From: Anaerolineaceae bacterium
Lineage (GTDB): Bacteria; Chloroflexota; Anaerolineae; Anaerolineales; Anaerolineaceae
DNA: 64,000 nucleotides
Assembly: GCA_002702705.1 (NCBI GenBank)
Contig: PABH01000024.1
Span: 62,001 to 126,000, forward strand
Direction of reading: 5' to 3'
Shown here: positions 35,628 to 44,317 of the stretch, piece by piece
How positions within the stretch are numbered: position 1 is the stretch's first letter
How the letters are laid out: each line of letters begins with the position of its first letter
Position numbers and translations under genes: made by a program
The notes under the pieces: generated by a model
The model's input: only the letters and a program-made list of their open reading frames with translations
Database searches by the model: none
Told to the model about the DNA's origin: nothing

Positions 35628-35663
35628 CCAGGGAAAGTTCTTTGCAGATGGAATAAAAATAGG

Positions 35664-35745
35664 TAGGGTAGGTTGGTTTGCGAAAATACAGACTCTTTGG
35701 AAATAAAATCAAACCACATGAAAATAATAGAGCAACCAACCCACC
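35664..35745. repeat. Palindromic intergenic repeat, family R2, copy 1
   Basis: About 82 bases with inverted ends: TAGGGTAGGTTGGTTTGCG at the left and GCAACCAACCCACC at the right. Two more copies lie at 45603-45684 and 45753-45838. The rest of the 35589-35994 gap holds a further GGTAGGTTGGGC half-site at about 35769 and no supported gene. Confidence 0.7.
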
Positions 35746-35994
35746 AACAATTAAATCACCACGGAAAGAGGTAGGTTGGGCAAGCCCTGTTACCAATTTG
35801 TTTGTTTGAAAGATGGGGCATGATATCGCGGCGAAAAAAATCCCAAGTGCCCAACAAAAATATCGGTACCAGAAGCCTGGAATGTAGGAAAATGGTTCAC
35901 TTTCTTTATTTCCAAAAATTTCGAGGTCAGTTATTCTTCGCAGTTGTTTTTTTAGGTTCGATAATGGTTATAATCATATTAACGGGAGGCTGTT

Positions 35995-36771
35995 ATGACT
36001 TCATATCATTCCAGTAAGACGATTTTACCTGGGGCGGAGCCCTTTTATTTTCCGGGCGGAGAAACTGGTTGTCTGCTTCTCCATGGTTTTACCAGTTCTC
36101 CGGAAGAAATGTTTTTGTTAGGAAAACACTTAGCACAAGCCGGATACACGGTTTTGGGCATTCGTCTGGCAGGGCACGGTACACACCCCATGGATTTACA
36201 ACGCGTGACCTGGCAAGATTGGATGGCTGATATTGAAGACGGTTTTGCTTTTTTGGATTCCGTTTGTAAACATAAGATCCTCATCGGGCAGTCCATGGGT
36301 GGTATGTTAGCCCTAACGGCTGCGGCTTACCTGAAGCCGGATGCCGTAATCGCCCTCTCAACCCCTTATCAAAACATGAGGTTTAGCTGGTTTTGGTCGA
36401 ATATCCTGATGGATTGGTTCCGCCCGATGGTGGATAAAAAAGTGAAACACCATCCCGAATTTGGTGTTCGCCGGGAAGCCGATTACCCTGCCTATGCGGT
36501 TTACCCAACCAAAATATACCGCCAAACCTATGTTTTAGGCTCAGCGATGGAAGCTGCCTTGCCTTATCTCAAAATGCCGGTTTTATTGGTTCAATCTCGT
36601 GCGGATGGTTTGATTCCGCCTGACAGTCTGGATCAAATTAACAAAAAAATCCCTTCCCATTTTAAACAAACACTGTGGTTGGAAGGTTTGAGCCACGGCA
36701 TGACCCTTGACCCGGCCCGCGAAATCTTATTTGAAAAAATAAGCGAATTTTTGCAAAATTTAATGTTGTGA
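35995..36771 (+). CDS. Alpha/beta hydrolase (carboxylesterase/monoacylglycerol lipase-like)
   Basis: A 258-residue serine hydrolase. The oxyanion hole is in LLLHGFTSSPEEM, the nucleophile serine in IGQSMGGML (about residue 101), the acid in SRADGLIPPD and the catalytic histidine in GLSHGMTLD. This arrangement and the length match bacterial Est30-type carboxylesterases and monoacylglycerol lipases, which cleave short- or medium-chain esters in the cytoplasm. GGGAGG lies 6 bases before the ATG, and TATAAT at about 35970 could be its promoter. It is convergent with the DtxR-type gene, with 2 bases between stops. Confidence 0.88.
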   Translation: MTSYHSSKTILPGAEPFYFPGGETGCLLLHGFTSSPEEMFLLGKHLAQAGYTVLGIRLAGHGTHPMDLQRVTWQDWMADIEDGFAFLDSVCKHKILIGQSMGGMLALTAAAYLKPDAVIALSTPYQNMRFSWFWSNILMDWFRPMVDKKVKHHPEFGVRREADYPAYAVYPTKIYRQTYVLGSAMEAALPYLKMPVLLVQSRADGLIPPDSLDQINKKIPSHFKQTLWLEGLSHGMTLDPAREILFEKISEFLQNLML

Positions 36772-36773
36772 AA

Positions 36774-37454
36774 TCAAACAGCCAAAGGCTGCTTGACCAA
36801 TTCCGCATACACATATTTTGCCACGGCATAACCCAGGGCAATATCTTTCCCACCAACGGTTAATGTCACGGTTTCATTAATCGGCAGGTTGGATTTAATA
36901 AACGCCCGGCTGCCTGTAATCACTCCACTTTCTTCCAAAAATGACAAAATTTTGGTGTTTTCTTCCGCTAACTCATGAATCCGGCGGATGATAATCGACT
37001 GTCCATTTTTAAGATCGGGCAGACACACCCAGGAAGCGACAGCATCTTCATGGCCTGGCAGGGGGTTACCGTGCGGGCAGACTTCGGGATGGTTAAGCTC
37101 TTCCATTAAAGCCGCTTCCAATTCATCCGAAATGGTATGTTCCATATCATGGGCTTCTTTATGCAGTTTAGACCAGGATAACATGCGCGCCAAAAGCCAT
37201 TCGGTTAACATGTGACGCCGCATTACCGATTGAGCCGTTTCCAATCCCTTTGGGGTAAGGTGCGGTCCTTTTTTGTCATCCATGACCACCAGACCATCCC
37301 GCACCATTCGTTTTAAGGTGTTGGTAACAGTCGGGGAGGAGACACCTAACAATTCAGCCAGGCGTACACCGATCACCGGTTCCCCGTCCCGTTCTAAAAT
37401 GTAAAAAATACTTAGATAATCTTCAATGGTCGGGCTGAATTTCTCCTGCTCCAT
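36774..37454 (-). CDS. DtxR/MntR-family metal-dependent repressor
   Basis: A 226-residue metalloregulator, the length of three-domain DtxR/IdeR. The N-terminal winged helix is FSPTIEDYLSIFYILERDG, then VRLAELLGVSSPTVTNTLKRMVRDGLV. The dimerisation and metal-site region has RRHMLTEWLLARML, HDMEH, and HPEVCPHGNP, containing the His/Glu/Cys ligands of the family. The C-terminal SH3-like (FeoA-like) domain follows. It is divergent from feoABC, with palindromic TTTAG-type sites between, so it is very likely an Fe(II)- or Mn(II)-activated repressor of that operon. ATGGAG precedes the start. Confidence 0.9.
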   Translation of the reverse strand: MEQEKFSPTIEDYLSIFYILERDGEPVIGVRLAELLGVSSPTVTNTLKRMVRDGLVVMDDKKGPHLTPKGLETAQSVMRRHMLTEWLLARMLSWSKLHKEAHDMEHTISDELEAALMEELNHPEVCPHGNPLPGHEDAVASWVCLPDLKNGQSIIIRRIHELAEENTKILSFLEESGVITGSRAFIKSNLPINETVTLTVGGKDIALGYAVAKYVYAELVKQPLAV

Positions 37455-37505
37455 AAATTCTCCATAAAATGACTTCTGTCAGGTTGACATTATCACATTT
37501 CGTAT

Positions 37506-37555
37506 TATACTAACGATTAAGTTTAGTATATGCTAAAGAAAGAGTATAGTATATA
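37506..37555. promoter_or_regulatory. Putative DtxR-type operator cluster upstream of feoABC
   Basis: The intergenic region between the repressor and feoA contains TATACTAA and TTAGTATA as an inverted pair (37506-37513, 37523-37530), an overlapping near-palindrome TTTAGTATATGCTAAA (37522-37537) and another AGTATAGTATATA half-site at about 37542. This resembles iron/manganese boxes of DtxR relatives; binding itself is inferred. Confidence 0.6.
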
Positions 37556-37603
37556 TTTTGATTATATCACGACCGAAATCGTCGTCAAGTTGAGGAGTAA
37601 TCT

Positions 37604-37843
37604 ATGGCACCTTACACCATTCCACTGGCAAAGCTAAAAACAGGCGAGGTCGCTTTTGTTTATAAAATGGATTCTGGCAAAAGTATGACCCACCGTTTAA
37701 CATCCTTGGGATTTACACCGGGTGTGGATTTGGAAATGGTGCAGAATTTTGGTCATGGTCCATTAATGGTATCGGTGCGGGGGACAAGGGTTGCTTTGGG
37801 GCGTGGAGAAGCGGCAAAAATATTAGTACAGCGGAGTAAGTAG
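37604..37843 (+). CDS. feoA: Ferrous iron transport protein FeoA
   Basis: A 79-residue SH3-like protein of FeoA length: IPLAKLKTGE, then HRLTSLGFTPGVDLEMVQNFGHGPLMVSVRGTRVALGRGEA. FeoA is a small cytoplasmic partner needed for full FeoB-driven Fe(II) uptake, and the residues that form its core hydrophobic barrel are conserved. GAGGAG lies 6 bases before the ATG. Its TAG stop overlaps the GTG start of feoB by one base, which indicates translational coupling. It is the first gene of feoABC and lies downstream of the predicted operator cluster. Confidence 0.93.
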   Translation: MAPYTIPLAKLKTGEVAFVYKMDSGKSMTHRLTSLGFTPGVDLEMVQNFGHGPLMVSVRGTRVALGRGEAAKILVQRSK

Positions 37844-39924
37844 TGGAAAAACTGGAACAACGTAGTAAAAATACGGCATCTTGTCATTCGGATGTCTCAT
37901 TTGGTCGTCGAAATCAACCGCCTGATATTCGCAAAAATGAAATAAACCAGAAACATATTGCATTGGTGGGGCAGCCCAACATGGGAAAAACCACTTTGTT
38001 TAACTTATTAACCGGATTAAACCAGCATGTTGGTAATTGGCCCGGAAAAACTGTGGAACGCAAGGAAGGTTTTTTTAATTATCAAAACAATCCTTACCGT
38101 ATTGTTGATTTACCCGGAACATACAGCCTGACTGCAAATTCCCCCGAAGAAGTCATTACGCGAGAGTATATTCTGCACGAAAAGCCGGATATTGTTTTGG
38201 CAATTGTCAGCGCAGCCAATCTTGAACGTAGTTTGTATTTGATCGCAGAGTTGGTTGGCATGGGGATTCCCCTCGTGATCGGTTTAAATATGATGGATGT
38301 TGCCAAACAAGAGGGCATGCTGGTTGAGCCCCAAGTGTTGGAAGCAGCCCTGGGCATTCCGGTCATCCCCTTGGTTGCTACTCGATCTGAAGGGGTGATG
38401 GTCTTATTGGATACGGTTGAAAAAGTAATTCGGGGAGAAATTTTGCCCGAACCGCGCATGCCTGAAATTCGTGAAGACCATCAGGACGCCCTCGATCAAG
38501 TCATTCGCGCCATTGATGGATATGTTCCGGAACCCTATCCTACTCACTGGAGTGCGGTGAAATTACTGGAAGGGGATAGCGAAATTAGCAGCCTACTACA
38601 AGAAAATTTGCCTTCCGAACGCTGGCAGCAGGTTTATGATGTGCTGTTGGATCATGATGATGCCATGCTGGCGATTGCCTCCGGCCGATATGAATGGATT
38701 GGCAGGTTGGTGCGCGCGGCTGTGGTTAAACCAAAAGCCGGGCAGATCAGCCGCACTGCCAAATTGGATCGTTGGGCTGCCCATCCTTTCTGGGGTTTGA
38801 TTATTTTGGCAGCCATTTTGGGACTTGTTTTTTGGTTAACCTTTACGATTGGGGGGCCGATACAGGAATGGATCAGCAGCAGCCTGGTAATCCCGTTAGG
38901 TACTGCTGCTGAAAGTGGACTGGCTTCCGCACCATTCTGGCTTCGCAGTCTAATTGTAGACGGCTTGATTGGCGGGGTTGGCTCGGTGTTAACCTTTCTG
39001 CCTATATTGGTTATCTTTTTTGGCTCTTTTGGTCTGTTAGAGGATTTGGGTTATATGGCCCGGGCGGCTTATGTGATGGATAACTTCATGCACATGATGG
39101 GTTTGCACGGTAAATCTTTTTTGCCGCTCTTTCTTGGTTTTGGCTGCAACGTACCCGCCGTGATGGGTACCCGCGTCATCGAATCCTGGCCTGCCAGACT
39201 GTTAACCATCCTCATTTCCCCCCTCGTTCCCTGTACGGCACGGATGGCGGTGGTTGCATTTTTGGCGCCGGCATTTTTTGGAAAACAAGCCGCTCTGGTC
39301 TCTTGGGGACTGATTATGCTCTCCCTGTTGATCCTGATCCTTTCCGGTGTTTTATTAAACCGCACCATCTTCCGCGGTGAACGTTCCGCATTTATTATGG
39401 AAATGCCGCTTTACCATGAACCAAATTGGCGCACGGTTGGTTTATTAATCTGGCAGCGTTCCTATTCCTTCCTTAAAAAAGCGGGGACCCTCATTTTGGG
39501 TATCTCGATTGTGATTTGGGCTTTATCCATGCTGCCGGGCGGCAACCTGGAAACCAGTTATCTGGCACGGATCGGTTATTTCCTGGAACCCATCGGGCGT
39601 TGGATGGGCCTGGATTGGCGTTTGACGGTGGCTTTGTTAACCAGTTTTGCCGCCAAGGAGAATTCAATTGCTACATTGGGTGTGTTATTTGGCGCATCCG
39701 ATATGGGTTTAGCCCAAACTGTGGCCTCTACCTACTCGTTAGCAACCGGATTATCCTTTCTTACGGTTTCGATTTTATTTATCCCCTGTGCCGCCACGGT
39801 GGCTGTGATTAAGCAAGAAACCAACTCTTGGAAATGGACTTTATTTAATATTGGATTGATGCTGGTGGTTTCGATTGGTGCTGCCAGCGGCATTTATTGG
39901 TTAATGACCAGTCTGGGGTTTTAA
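37843..39924 (+). CDS. feoB: Ferrous iron transporter FeoB
   Basis: A 693-residue inner-membrane Fe(II) transporter. The N-terminal G-protein domain has G1 GQPNMGKTTLFN, G3 DLPGTYSL and G4 LNMMD, and is preceded by an unusual 35-residue extension. About eight transmembrane helices follow, with the two Gate regions (LPLFLGFGCNVPAVMGTR and PLVPCTARMAV) holding the conserved Cys/Pro-rich pore motifs. The start is GTG in a TAGTG overlap with the feoA stop; GGAG lies inside the end of feoA. Two bases after it comes feoC. In family members, G1 is usually GNPNxGKT; the Gln here is a modest difference. Confidence 0.95.
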   Translation: MEKLEQRSKNTASCHSDVSFGRRNQPPDIRKNEINQKHIALVGQPNMGKTTLFNLLTGLNQHVGNWPGKTVERKEGFFNYQNNPYRIVDLPGTYSLTANSPEEVITREYILHEKPDIVLAIVSAANLERSLYLIAELVGMGIPLVIGLNMMDVAKQEGMLVEPQVLEAALGIPVIPLVATRSEGVMVLLDTVEKVIRGEILPEPRMPEIREDHQDALDQVIRAIDGYVPEPYPTHWSAVKLLEGDSEISSLLQENLPSERWQQVYDVLLDHDDAMLAIASGRYEWIGRLVRAAVVKPKAGQISRTAKLDRWAAHPFWGLIILAAILGLVFWLTFTIGGPIQEWISSSLVIPLGTAAESGLASAPFWLRSLIVDGLIGGVGSVLTFLPILVIFFGSFGLLEDLGYMARAAYVMDNFMHMMGLHGKSFLPLFLGFGCNVPAVMGTRVIESWPARLLTILISPLVPCTARMAVVAFLAPAFFGKQAALVSWGLIMLSLLILILSGVLLNRTIFRGERSAFIMEMPLYHEPNWRTVGLLIWQRSYSFLKKAGTLILGISIVIWALSMLPGGNLETSYLARIGYFLEPIGRWMGLDWRLTVALLTSFAAKENSIATLGVLFGASDMGLAQTVASTYSLATGLSFLTVSILFIPCAATVAVIKQETNSWKWTLFNIGLMLVVSIGAASGIYWLMTSLGF

Positions 39925-39925
39925 C

Positions 39926-40174
39926 ATGTTAGAGAAACTATTAAACGAAATACAACGCGGTGGCACACAAGATGTGACCACATTGGCCTACCGCTTAGAG
40001 ACCAGCCCGGAGATGATCCGTTTGATGCTGGAGCAGTTGGCTCGTATGGGACGCCTCACCAACAGTTCCTACTGCGCTGGTGATGGCTGCGGCGGATGTT
40101 CGCTGTCCGATTCCTGCGGCACCAGTGGCGATAAAATTAATATTTGGGAATACCGAGGGAAAGTTAAAAGTTAA
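39926..40174 (+). CDS. feoC: FeoC-like winged-helix protein with four cysteines
   Basis: An 82-residue protein. The N-terminal half is a winged helix (LLNEIQRGGTQDVTTLAYRLETSPEM, then MLEQLARMGRL), and the C-terminal half carries Cys residues in the pattern C-x4-C-x2-C-x5-C within YCAGDGCGGCSLSDSC. FeoC proteins of this kind are thought to bind an iron-sulfur cluster or metal and to regulate FeoB stability or expression. It starts 2 bases after feoB. Function is inferred from position and fold. Confidence 0.85.
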   Translation: MLEKLLNEIQRGGTQDVTTLAYRLETSPEMIRLMLEQLARMGRLTNSSYCAGDGCGGCSLSDSCGTSGDKINIWEYRGKVKS

Positions 40175-40288
40175 AAACTAACAGTGAAAAGGTGCGTTGC
40201 ACTTTTTTCCACAGTTATCCGTCTATTCTCACGGCAAACCGGTAAACAGAACCATCAAAACCGAGGATAGAGTTTTGCACCTGCAAGA

Positions 40289-40344
40289 CCCTCCGGGAGG
40301 TAACAATCAAGTTAGCCCAATTAAGAGCCTACCCTCCCGGAGGT
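40289..40344. repeat. Palindromic intergenic repeat, family R3, copy 1
   Basis: CCCTCCGGGAGGTAAC at the left and ACCCTCCCGGAGGT at the right flank a TCAAGTTAGCCCAATTAA core. The core recurs at 40632-40690. It lies in the 574-base gap after feoC. Confidence 0.7.
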
Positions 40345-40395
40345 ATTTCTGGGTGATTCAAAAAGGCGGACAATTCAATTTTGTAAATGAAAGCC

Positions 40396-40469
40396 TCACA
40401 CAGAGGTACGGAGGTACAGAGAAAAAATGGTTGGAAATCTTTTCTCTGTATTTCTGAATTTCTGTGTGA
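40396..40469. repeat. Imperfect inverted repeat in the feoC downstream gap
   Basis: TCACACAGAGG at the left pairs imperfectly with TTTCTGTGTGA at the right, with CAGAGAAAA/TTTTCTCTG inside. A 74-base hairpin-like stretch without an adjoining gene. Confidence 0.5.
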
Positions 40470-40570
40470 TTCAAAAGATTTGCCTATAACAAAAGCATAT
40501 TTTCTAACCTTGATTAATAAAGCCAACTTTACGATGGGCTTTCTAATGTCTGAATAGTCTTCCTATGCGA

Positions 40571-40624
40571 CCTCCCGTTGGGTGGATTTGTATTCAAGTA
40601 AATTTGCATTTCACCAACGGGAGG
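40571..40624. repeat. Inverted repeat CCTCCCGTTGG in the feoC downstream gap
   Basis: CCTCCCGTTGGGTG (40571-40584) and CACCAACGGGAGG (40612-40624) form a nearly perfect stem with a loop of about 27 bases. The GGGAGG-type ends resemble family R3. Confidence 0.6.
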
Positions 40625-40631
40625 AACCGTG

Positions 40632-40690
40632 ACTCCCCCCGGAGGTAACGATCAAGTTAGCCCAATTAACAACCTTCCCTCCCAGAGGTT
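40632..40690. repeat. Palindromic intergenic repeat, family R3, copy 2
   Basis: CCCCCGGAGGTAACG, the shared core TCAAGTTAGCCCAATTAA, then CCTCCCAGAGGTT. Same orientation as copy 1. Confidence 0.7.
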
Positions 40691-40748
40691 GGTTTTAAAA
40701 TATGGGTGTATACTCACTTAAATATCTCAATAAAAAACGGAGCCGCTT

Positions 40749-41585
40749 ATGACAGCAACCCTGGCGTATCAATCCTTTGGTGAAGATCATCCTCAAACCG
40801 TCCTGTTTTTACACGGCGGCGGCGCGGCTGGCTGGACGTGGCAGCCCGTTGTAGATTTACTTTCCGATACATTTCACTGCCTGGTACCCGACCTGCCCCA
40901 ACACGGCGCCAGCCTGGATATAACGCCCTTCACCATTGAAAAAACAGCTGACCTGGTGGCTGTCTTGATTCAGGAACAGGCCCATGAGGGGAAGGCTGTC
41001 ATTGTCGGGCTTTCCGAGGGAGCACAGGTTGGCGTTTTCCTCTTGGCACGTTACCCGCACTTGATCACAAAGGCGGTATTAAGTGGGGTTTTATCCCGCC
41101 CGATGTCCGGCAACCACTGGACGACACCCTCCATCTTAAGCTGGAGTTACCGCTGGTTTGTGGCTCCTTTTCAAGACAGTGATTGGTATATTCGTTTAAA
41201 CATGCGTTCGGCGGTGGGTATTCCGGACGCTTATTTTGATCAATTTAAAACAGATTTCCAGGCCCTAACCGCAGATGCCTGGGTAAATATGATGACCGCC
41301 AACCAGGAATTTCGCCTGCCGGATGGACTTGATCAGGTAAAGTCACCCGTATTGGTGATAACCGGAGAAAAAGAATACAAGGTGATGAAACTATCCGCCG
41401 GGGATCTAACCACTGCTTTGCCCAATGCTCAGCTTGCTGAGGTTTTACTGCCGGGTAAAGTTTCGCTGGCCCAATCGCATAATTGGCCGTTAAATGCACC
41501 GGATGTATGTGCCGACACCATTCGCGCCTGGGTGAAGGGTGAAAAATTACCGGAAACGCTAAAAACTAGTCAACCAACCAATTAA
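40749..41585 (+). CDS. Alpha/beta hydrolase
   Basis: A 278-residue alpha/beta hydrolase. The oxyanion-hole motif is LFLHGGGAAGWTW, the nucleophile serine is in VGLSEGAQVG (about residue 95) and a C-terminal catalytic histidine lies in AQSHNWPLNAP. An acid residue is likely in VLVITGEKE. Such enzymes cleave esters, lactones or C-C bonds; the SEGAQ nucleophile elbow is not tied to one reaction. A GGAG-like ACGGAG lies about 8 bases before the ATG. The gene is 63 bases before the Cys-rich protein, on the same strand. Confidence 0.82.
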   Translation: MTATLAYQSFGEDHPQTVLFLHGGGAAGWTWQPVVDLLSDTFHCLVPDLPQHGASLDITPFTIEKTADLVAVLIQEQAHEGKAVIVGLSEGAQVGVFLLARYPHLITKAVLSGVLSRPMSGNHWTTPSILSWSYRWFVAPFQDSDWYIRLNMRSAVGIPDAYFDQFKTDFQALTADAWVNMMTANQEFRLPDGLDQVKSPVLVITGEKEYKVMKLSAGDLTTALPNAQLAEVLLPGKVSLAQSHNWPLNAPDVCADTIRAWVKGEKLPETLKTSQPTN

Positions 41586-41648
41586 AATCCCGCTCAAAAT
41601 CATGTATCCTTGATTCATGATTGTTGGTTTGCATTGGTGGAGGACAGG

Positions 41649-42626
41649 ATGGATAAACAGGGATTTTTCACTTATTTGGAAGGCCGAAAACAAAACGAGG
41701 CTCAAATTCAAGCGGCCATTCAATTGGTTGAGATGTTTGAAACGTTTCAACAGCAGCAGCCCAGGCCTGAACCGGTTACAAGTCAGTTGGTATGGGATTT
41801 TTCAGATCTGCTCATTCAAAATAAAACCAATACCTACGATAACTACCTGGCTTTAGCACGTTATGCCGTTTATACCAAAAACAATGATTTGTTTGTACCG
41901 GTATTAGAGCTGCTGGATGGGGAAGAATCATTAGACAACCTACATAAAAAACTGGGTGAGCTTTACGATGAAGCCGTGCAGGCCGAGATTTTTCAGGATT
42001 TTGGCCCCCCGCCCTTAGGGACACCCACCAATGAAAAACCAAAATATACAGCTGCTGTTATGCACCGCATGACGGATAAATTTGGTGAGGACGGCTGTAA
42101 AGACCTGATTAAAGACAGTTTACGCACCCTGCCGGATGAGGGTTACCAGGAAGTCAAAAATCGTTTTGAAAAAAGCACTTCCATGGATGATTTTTTGGAC
42201 AAGGAAGGTCAGCGTTTTCTGGATCAATTGGAAGCTTTACAAAATGAAGACAAATTGTTTTTTGCCCAGCGCATTACGCCCGAAGTAATGGATTATTTAA
42301 GACAGCACCCGGAAATTTACCGCGGGGAATGGGATGGGTCGATCGTGTATGAAACCAAAATCCCCTTCCTGACCGAACAATATTTGCAAGAGGAAGATCC
42401 GCAAAAGCGGCGTTATTATTACTGCCACTGTCCCTGGGCACGAGAATCATTGATTCGCGATACAGTGACAGTCCCCGCTGCTTTTTGCAATTGCAGCGCC
42501 GGTTTCCATAAGAAAAAATGGGAAATTATCTTTGGGCAGCCGCTGCATACCGAAGTACTTGAATCGGTCCTGATGGGGGATGAACGCTGTCGTTTTGCTA
42601 TTCACCTGCCTACACTGATCCGCTGA
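41649..42626 (+). CDS. Conserved Cys-rich protein resembling DUF6144
   Basis: A protein of about 325 residues. The N-terminal two-thirds are helical and charged. The C-terminal third carries a conserved-looking cysteine block: YYCHCPWARESL, then FCNCSAGFHKKKWEIIFGQP and GDERCRFAIH. This pattern resembles an uncharacterised family (DUF6144, from memory), perhaps binding metal or a heterocycle. The ATG at 41649 is chosen because GGAGGAC lies just upstream; a frame start at 41610 has no such site. I cannot assign a reaction. Confidence 0.65.
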   Translation: MDKQGFFTYLEGRKQNEAQIQAAIQLVEMFETFQQQQPRPEPVTSQLVWDFSDLLIQNKTNTYDNYLALARYAVYTKNNDLFVPVLELLDGEESLDNLHKKLGELYDEAVQAEIFQDFGPPPLGTPTNEKPKYTAAVMHRMTDKFGEDGCKDLIKDSLRTLPDEGYQEVKNRFEKSTSMDDFLDKEGQRFLDQLEALQNEDKLFFAQRITPEVMDYLRQHPEIYRGEWDGSIVYETKIPFLTEQYLQEEDPQKRRYYYCHCPWARESLIRDTVTVPAAFCNCSAGFHKKKWEIIFGQPLHTEVLESVLMGDERCRFAIHLPTLIR

Positions 42627-42685
42627 TTGTGGTCTGTGTCGAATTACATTCTAGTACAGCACACATGTATATCTAAGGAGAAAGT

Positions 42686-42802
42686 ATGACCGTATCACTC
42701 CGGGGTGTCATCAACTGTGGTGCAGAAGCGGTAACTGGATGTCTGGTAGTTAATGGCTGCCTGACTAATCGTATCTGTTATATCATTCAACTGTGGGATT
42801 GA
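42686..42802 (+). CDS. Small ORF or gene remnant (38 aa)
   Basis: A 38-codon reading frame with a good AAGGAG 6 bases upstream of its ATG. The product begins MTVSLRGVINCG, has four cysteines and ends ICYIIQLWD. Its last 20 bases overlap the 3' end of the AT-rich gene on the other strand. It may be the 5' remnant of a gene truncated when the AT-rich gene arrived, or a real small protein. I recognise no homologue. Confidence 0.4.
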   Translation: MTVSLRGVINCGAEAVTGCLVVNGCLTNRICYIIQLWD

Positions 42803-43679
42803 TCTTTCTCATATAATCCATGTAAGAAGGAGAATTAGTATTACATAACCAATCAAGTGCACATTTTTCAATAAAGGGATTTATTTTTGTAAGGATTTTG
42901 ATTAAATCAGCTTTTTTATTAAAAAACCATTTTTGATCTAATTGTTCTATTGTTATTTCATTTTCAAAATACATTAGTTCCTTTAATGGTAAGCTTTTTG
43001 GGGATAATTTCTTATTTTCATCATTTACTGTTATTTGAGTTAAAAGAACTTTAAACTCTTTTTTTGACATTCTCAAATTTAATCCAAAACTAAATCGTAT
43101 TTCTGAAGTTATTAGTTCATTTAATTTCTTAATATAAACAATACAGTTTGTCTCTTCATCAGATTTATAAACAAATCCATTTTTATTCATGATATGTTGA
43201 GTATGCTTTTTGATTATTTCTTTAAAATCAGATTCTTCCTCAAAGGATAATCTGCCAAACCCTCTTGAATGAGGGTTTTCTAACCAAGGAAAAATGTATT
43301 CTTCTAACAATAATTCAATTTCTTTATATATCCCTTGATTATCCCCATTTCTAATGAAATTCCACCAAATTATATTTTTATATTTTTCAAGCCCAAAGGT
43401 GATTGATAAAAAATGATTTAATCTGCCATTTAAGTTCTGATAAACTTTTGAATGTATATTTTTATTGAACCTTTTTATATTTATATTGAATTGGTAATTA
43501 TCTTTTTTTTGAAAATTTTTCGAACATTGGAAAACAAACTCACAAACTATATCTTTGTCTAATTCCTTTTGGAATGAGAACATATAGTCTTTATTCGTAA
43601 ATTTTCCTGTTTGTGAATAACCATGGCACAAAAATAAATTTTCCAAATAAAGAACGATATCTTTTTGAAAATAATTCAT
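42783..43679 (-). CDS. AT-rich hypothetical protein, two repeated halves (DUF4304-like?)
   Basis: A 298-residue protein in an AT-rich gene, unlike both neighbours. It seems to consist of two similar halves: each has an initial helix, then alternating aromatic strands (YMFSFQKELDKDIVCEFVFQ in the first, CIVYIKKLNELITSEIRF in the second). The pattern recalls DUF4304-type proteins, often found as orphan or immunity-like genes, but the match is weak. No signal peptide or membrane segment. It starts 29 bases past the 3' end of the Nudix gene, on the same strand, and looks like an insertion. Confidence 0.5.
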   Translation of the reverse strand: MNYFQKDIVLYLENLFLCHGYSQTGKFTNKDYMFSFQKELDKDIVCEFVFQCSKNFQKKDNYQFNINIKRFNKNIHSKVYQNLNGRLNHFLSITFGLEKYKNIIWWNFIRNGDNQGIYKEIELLLEEYIFPWLENPHSRGFGRLSFEEESDFKEIIKKHTQHIMNKNGFVYKSDEETNCIVYIKKLNELITSEIRFSFGLNLRMSKKEFKVLLTQITVNDENKKLSPKSLPLKELMYFENEITIEQLDQKWFFNKKADLIKILTKINPFIEKCALDWLCNTNSPSYMDYMRKINPTVE

Positions 43680-43708
43680 GGCTTCACCTATTTAAGTAAC
43701 TTCCATTT

Positions 43709-44317
43709 TCACGCCGACACTGCCTGAAATCCATCCCCCAACCGCCTGCATTGATCCGCCATTCTAGCATAATGGGCATGGTTGGCATGCCAGCGGATGG
43801 GTGCGTCCAGGTCCCAATACTTTAAATCCAAACCCTCATGCGACAGGGTTAACTCGCCGCCCAACACCTCACACAAATGCACCACCGCCACCATGGTATG
43901 GGGGCTGAAATCCGTTTCAGGAAATCGCGTAAACACACCCACCAGACGGGTCACGTTCACATCCAGCCCAGTTTCTTCCTTCACTTCGCGCACAATGGCC
44001 TGGGCCGGGGTCTCGTTAGGCTCCAGCCATCCGCAGGGCAAACACCATCCGCTGCCATCAACCCGATCCATCAGCAAAATTTGACCCTGTTCGTTAAAAA
44101 TGGCAGCATCCGTACCCACCTTGGGGGTGATATGCCCCATTTCTTTAAAAAAAGCAGCTTGAATCACCGGGGCAGGTTGGTTTACCAGAGGTTCATATTC
44201 CTGTAAACACAAAGCCAACAGCCGTTCATACCGTTCGCGGTCATACAAGTTGGTGGCATAATTTAAACCATTTCGAGCAATGGCCTGGATTTCATCTAAC
44301 AAATTCAGATTTGGCAT
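43709..44317 (-). CDS. Nudix hydrolase with N-terminal extension
   Basis: A 202-residue pyrophosphohydrolase. The Nudix box is GWLEPNETPAQAIVREVKEETGLDV (residues about 97-121), with the REVKEETG metal-binding core intact. The N-terminal 65 residues (LLDEIQAIARNGLNYATNLYDRERYERLL) match the helical N-terminal domain seen in ADP-ribose or X-linked nucleoside-diphosphate Nudix hydrolases. It likely cleaves a nucleoside diphosphate derivative. An AGGAA lies upstream of the ATG. Divergent from the epimerase gene. Confidence 0.88.
   Translation of the reverse strand: MPNLNLLDEIQAIARNGLNYATNLYDRERYERLLALCLQEYEPLVNQPAPVIQAAFFKEMGHITPKVGTDAAIFNEQGQILLMDRVDGSGWCLPCGWLEPNETPAQAIVREVKEETGLDVNVTRLVGVFTRFPETDFSPHTMVAVVHLCEVLGGELTLSHEGLDLKYWDLDAPIRWHANHAHYARMADQCRRLGDGFQAVSA

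Noticed and set aside
35802-36017. 71-codon plus-strand frame before the esterase gene
   Set aside because: No ribosome site, low-complexity and overlaps the esterase leader with its TATAAT; it reads through the likely promoter, so coding is not supported.
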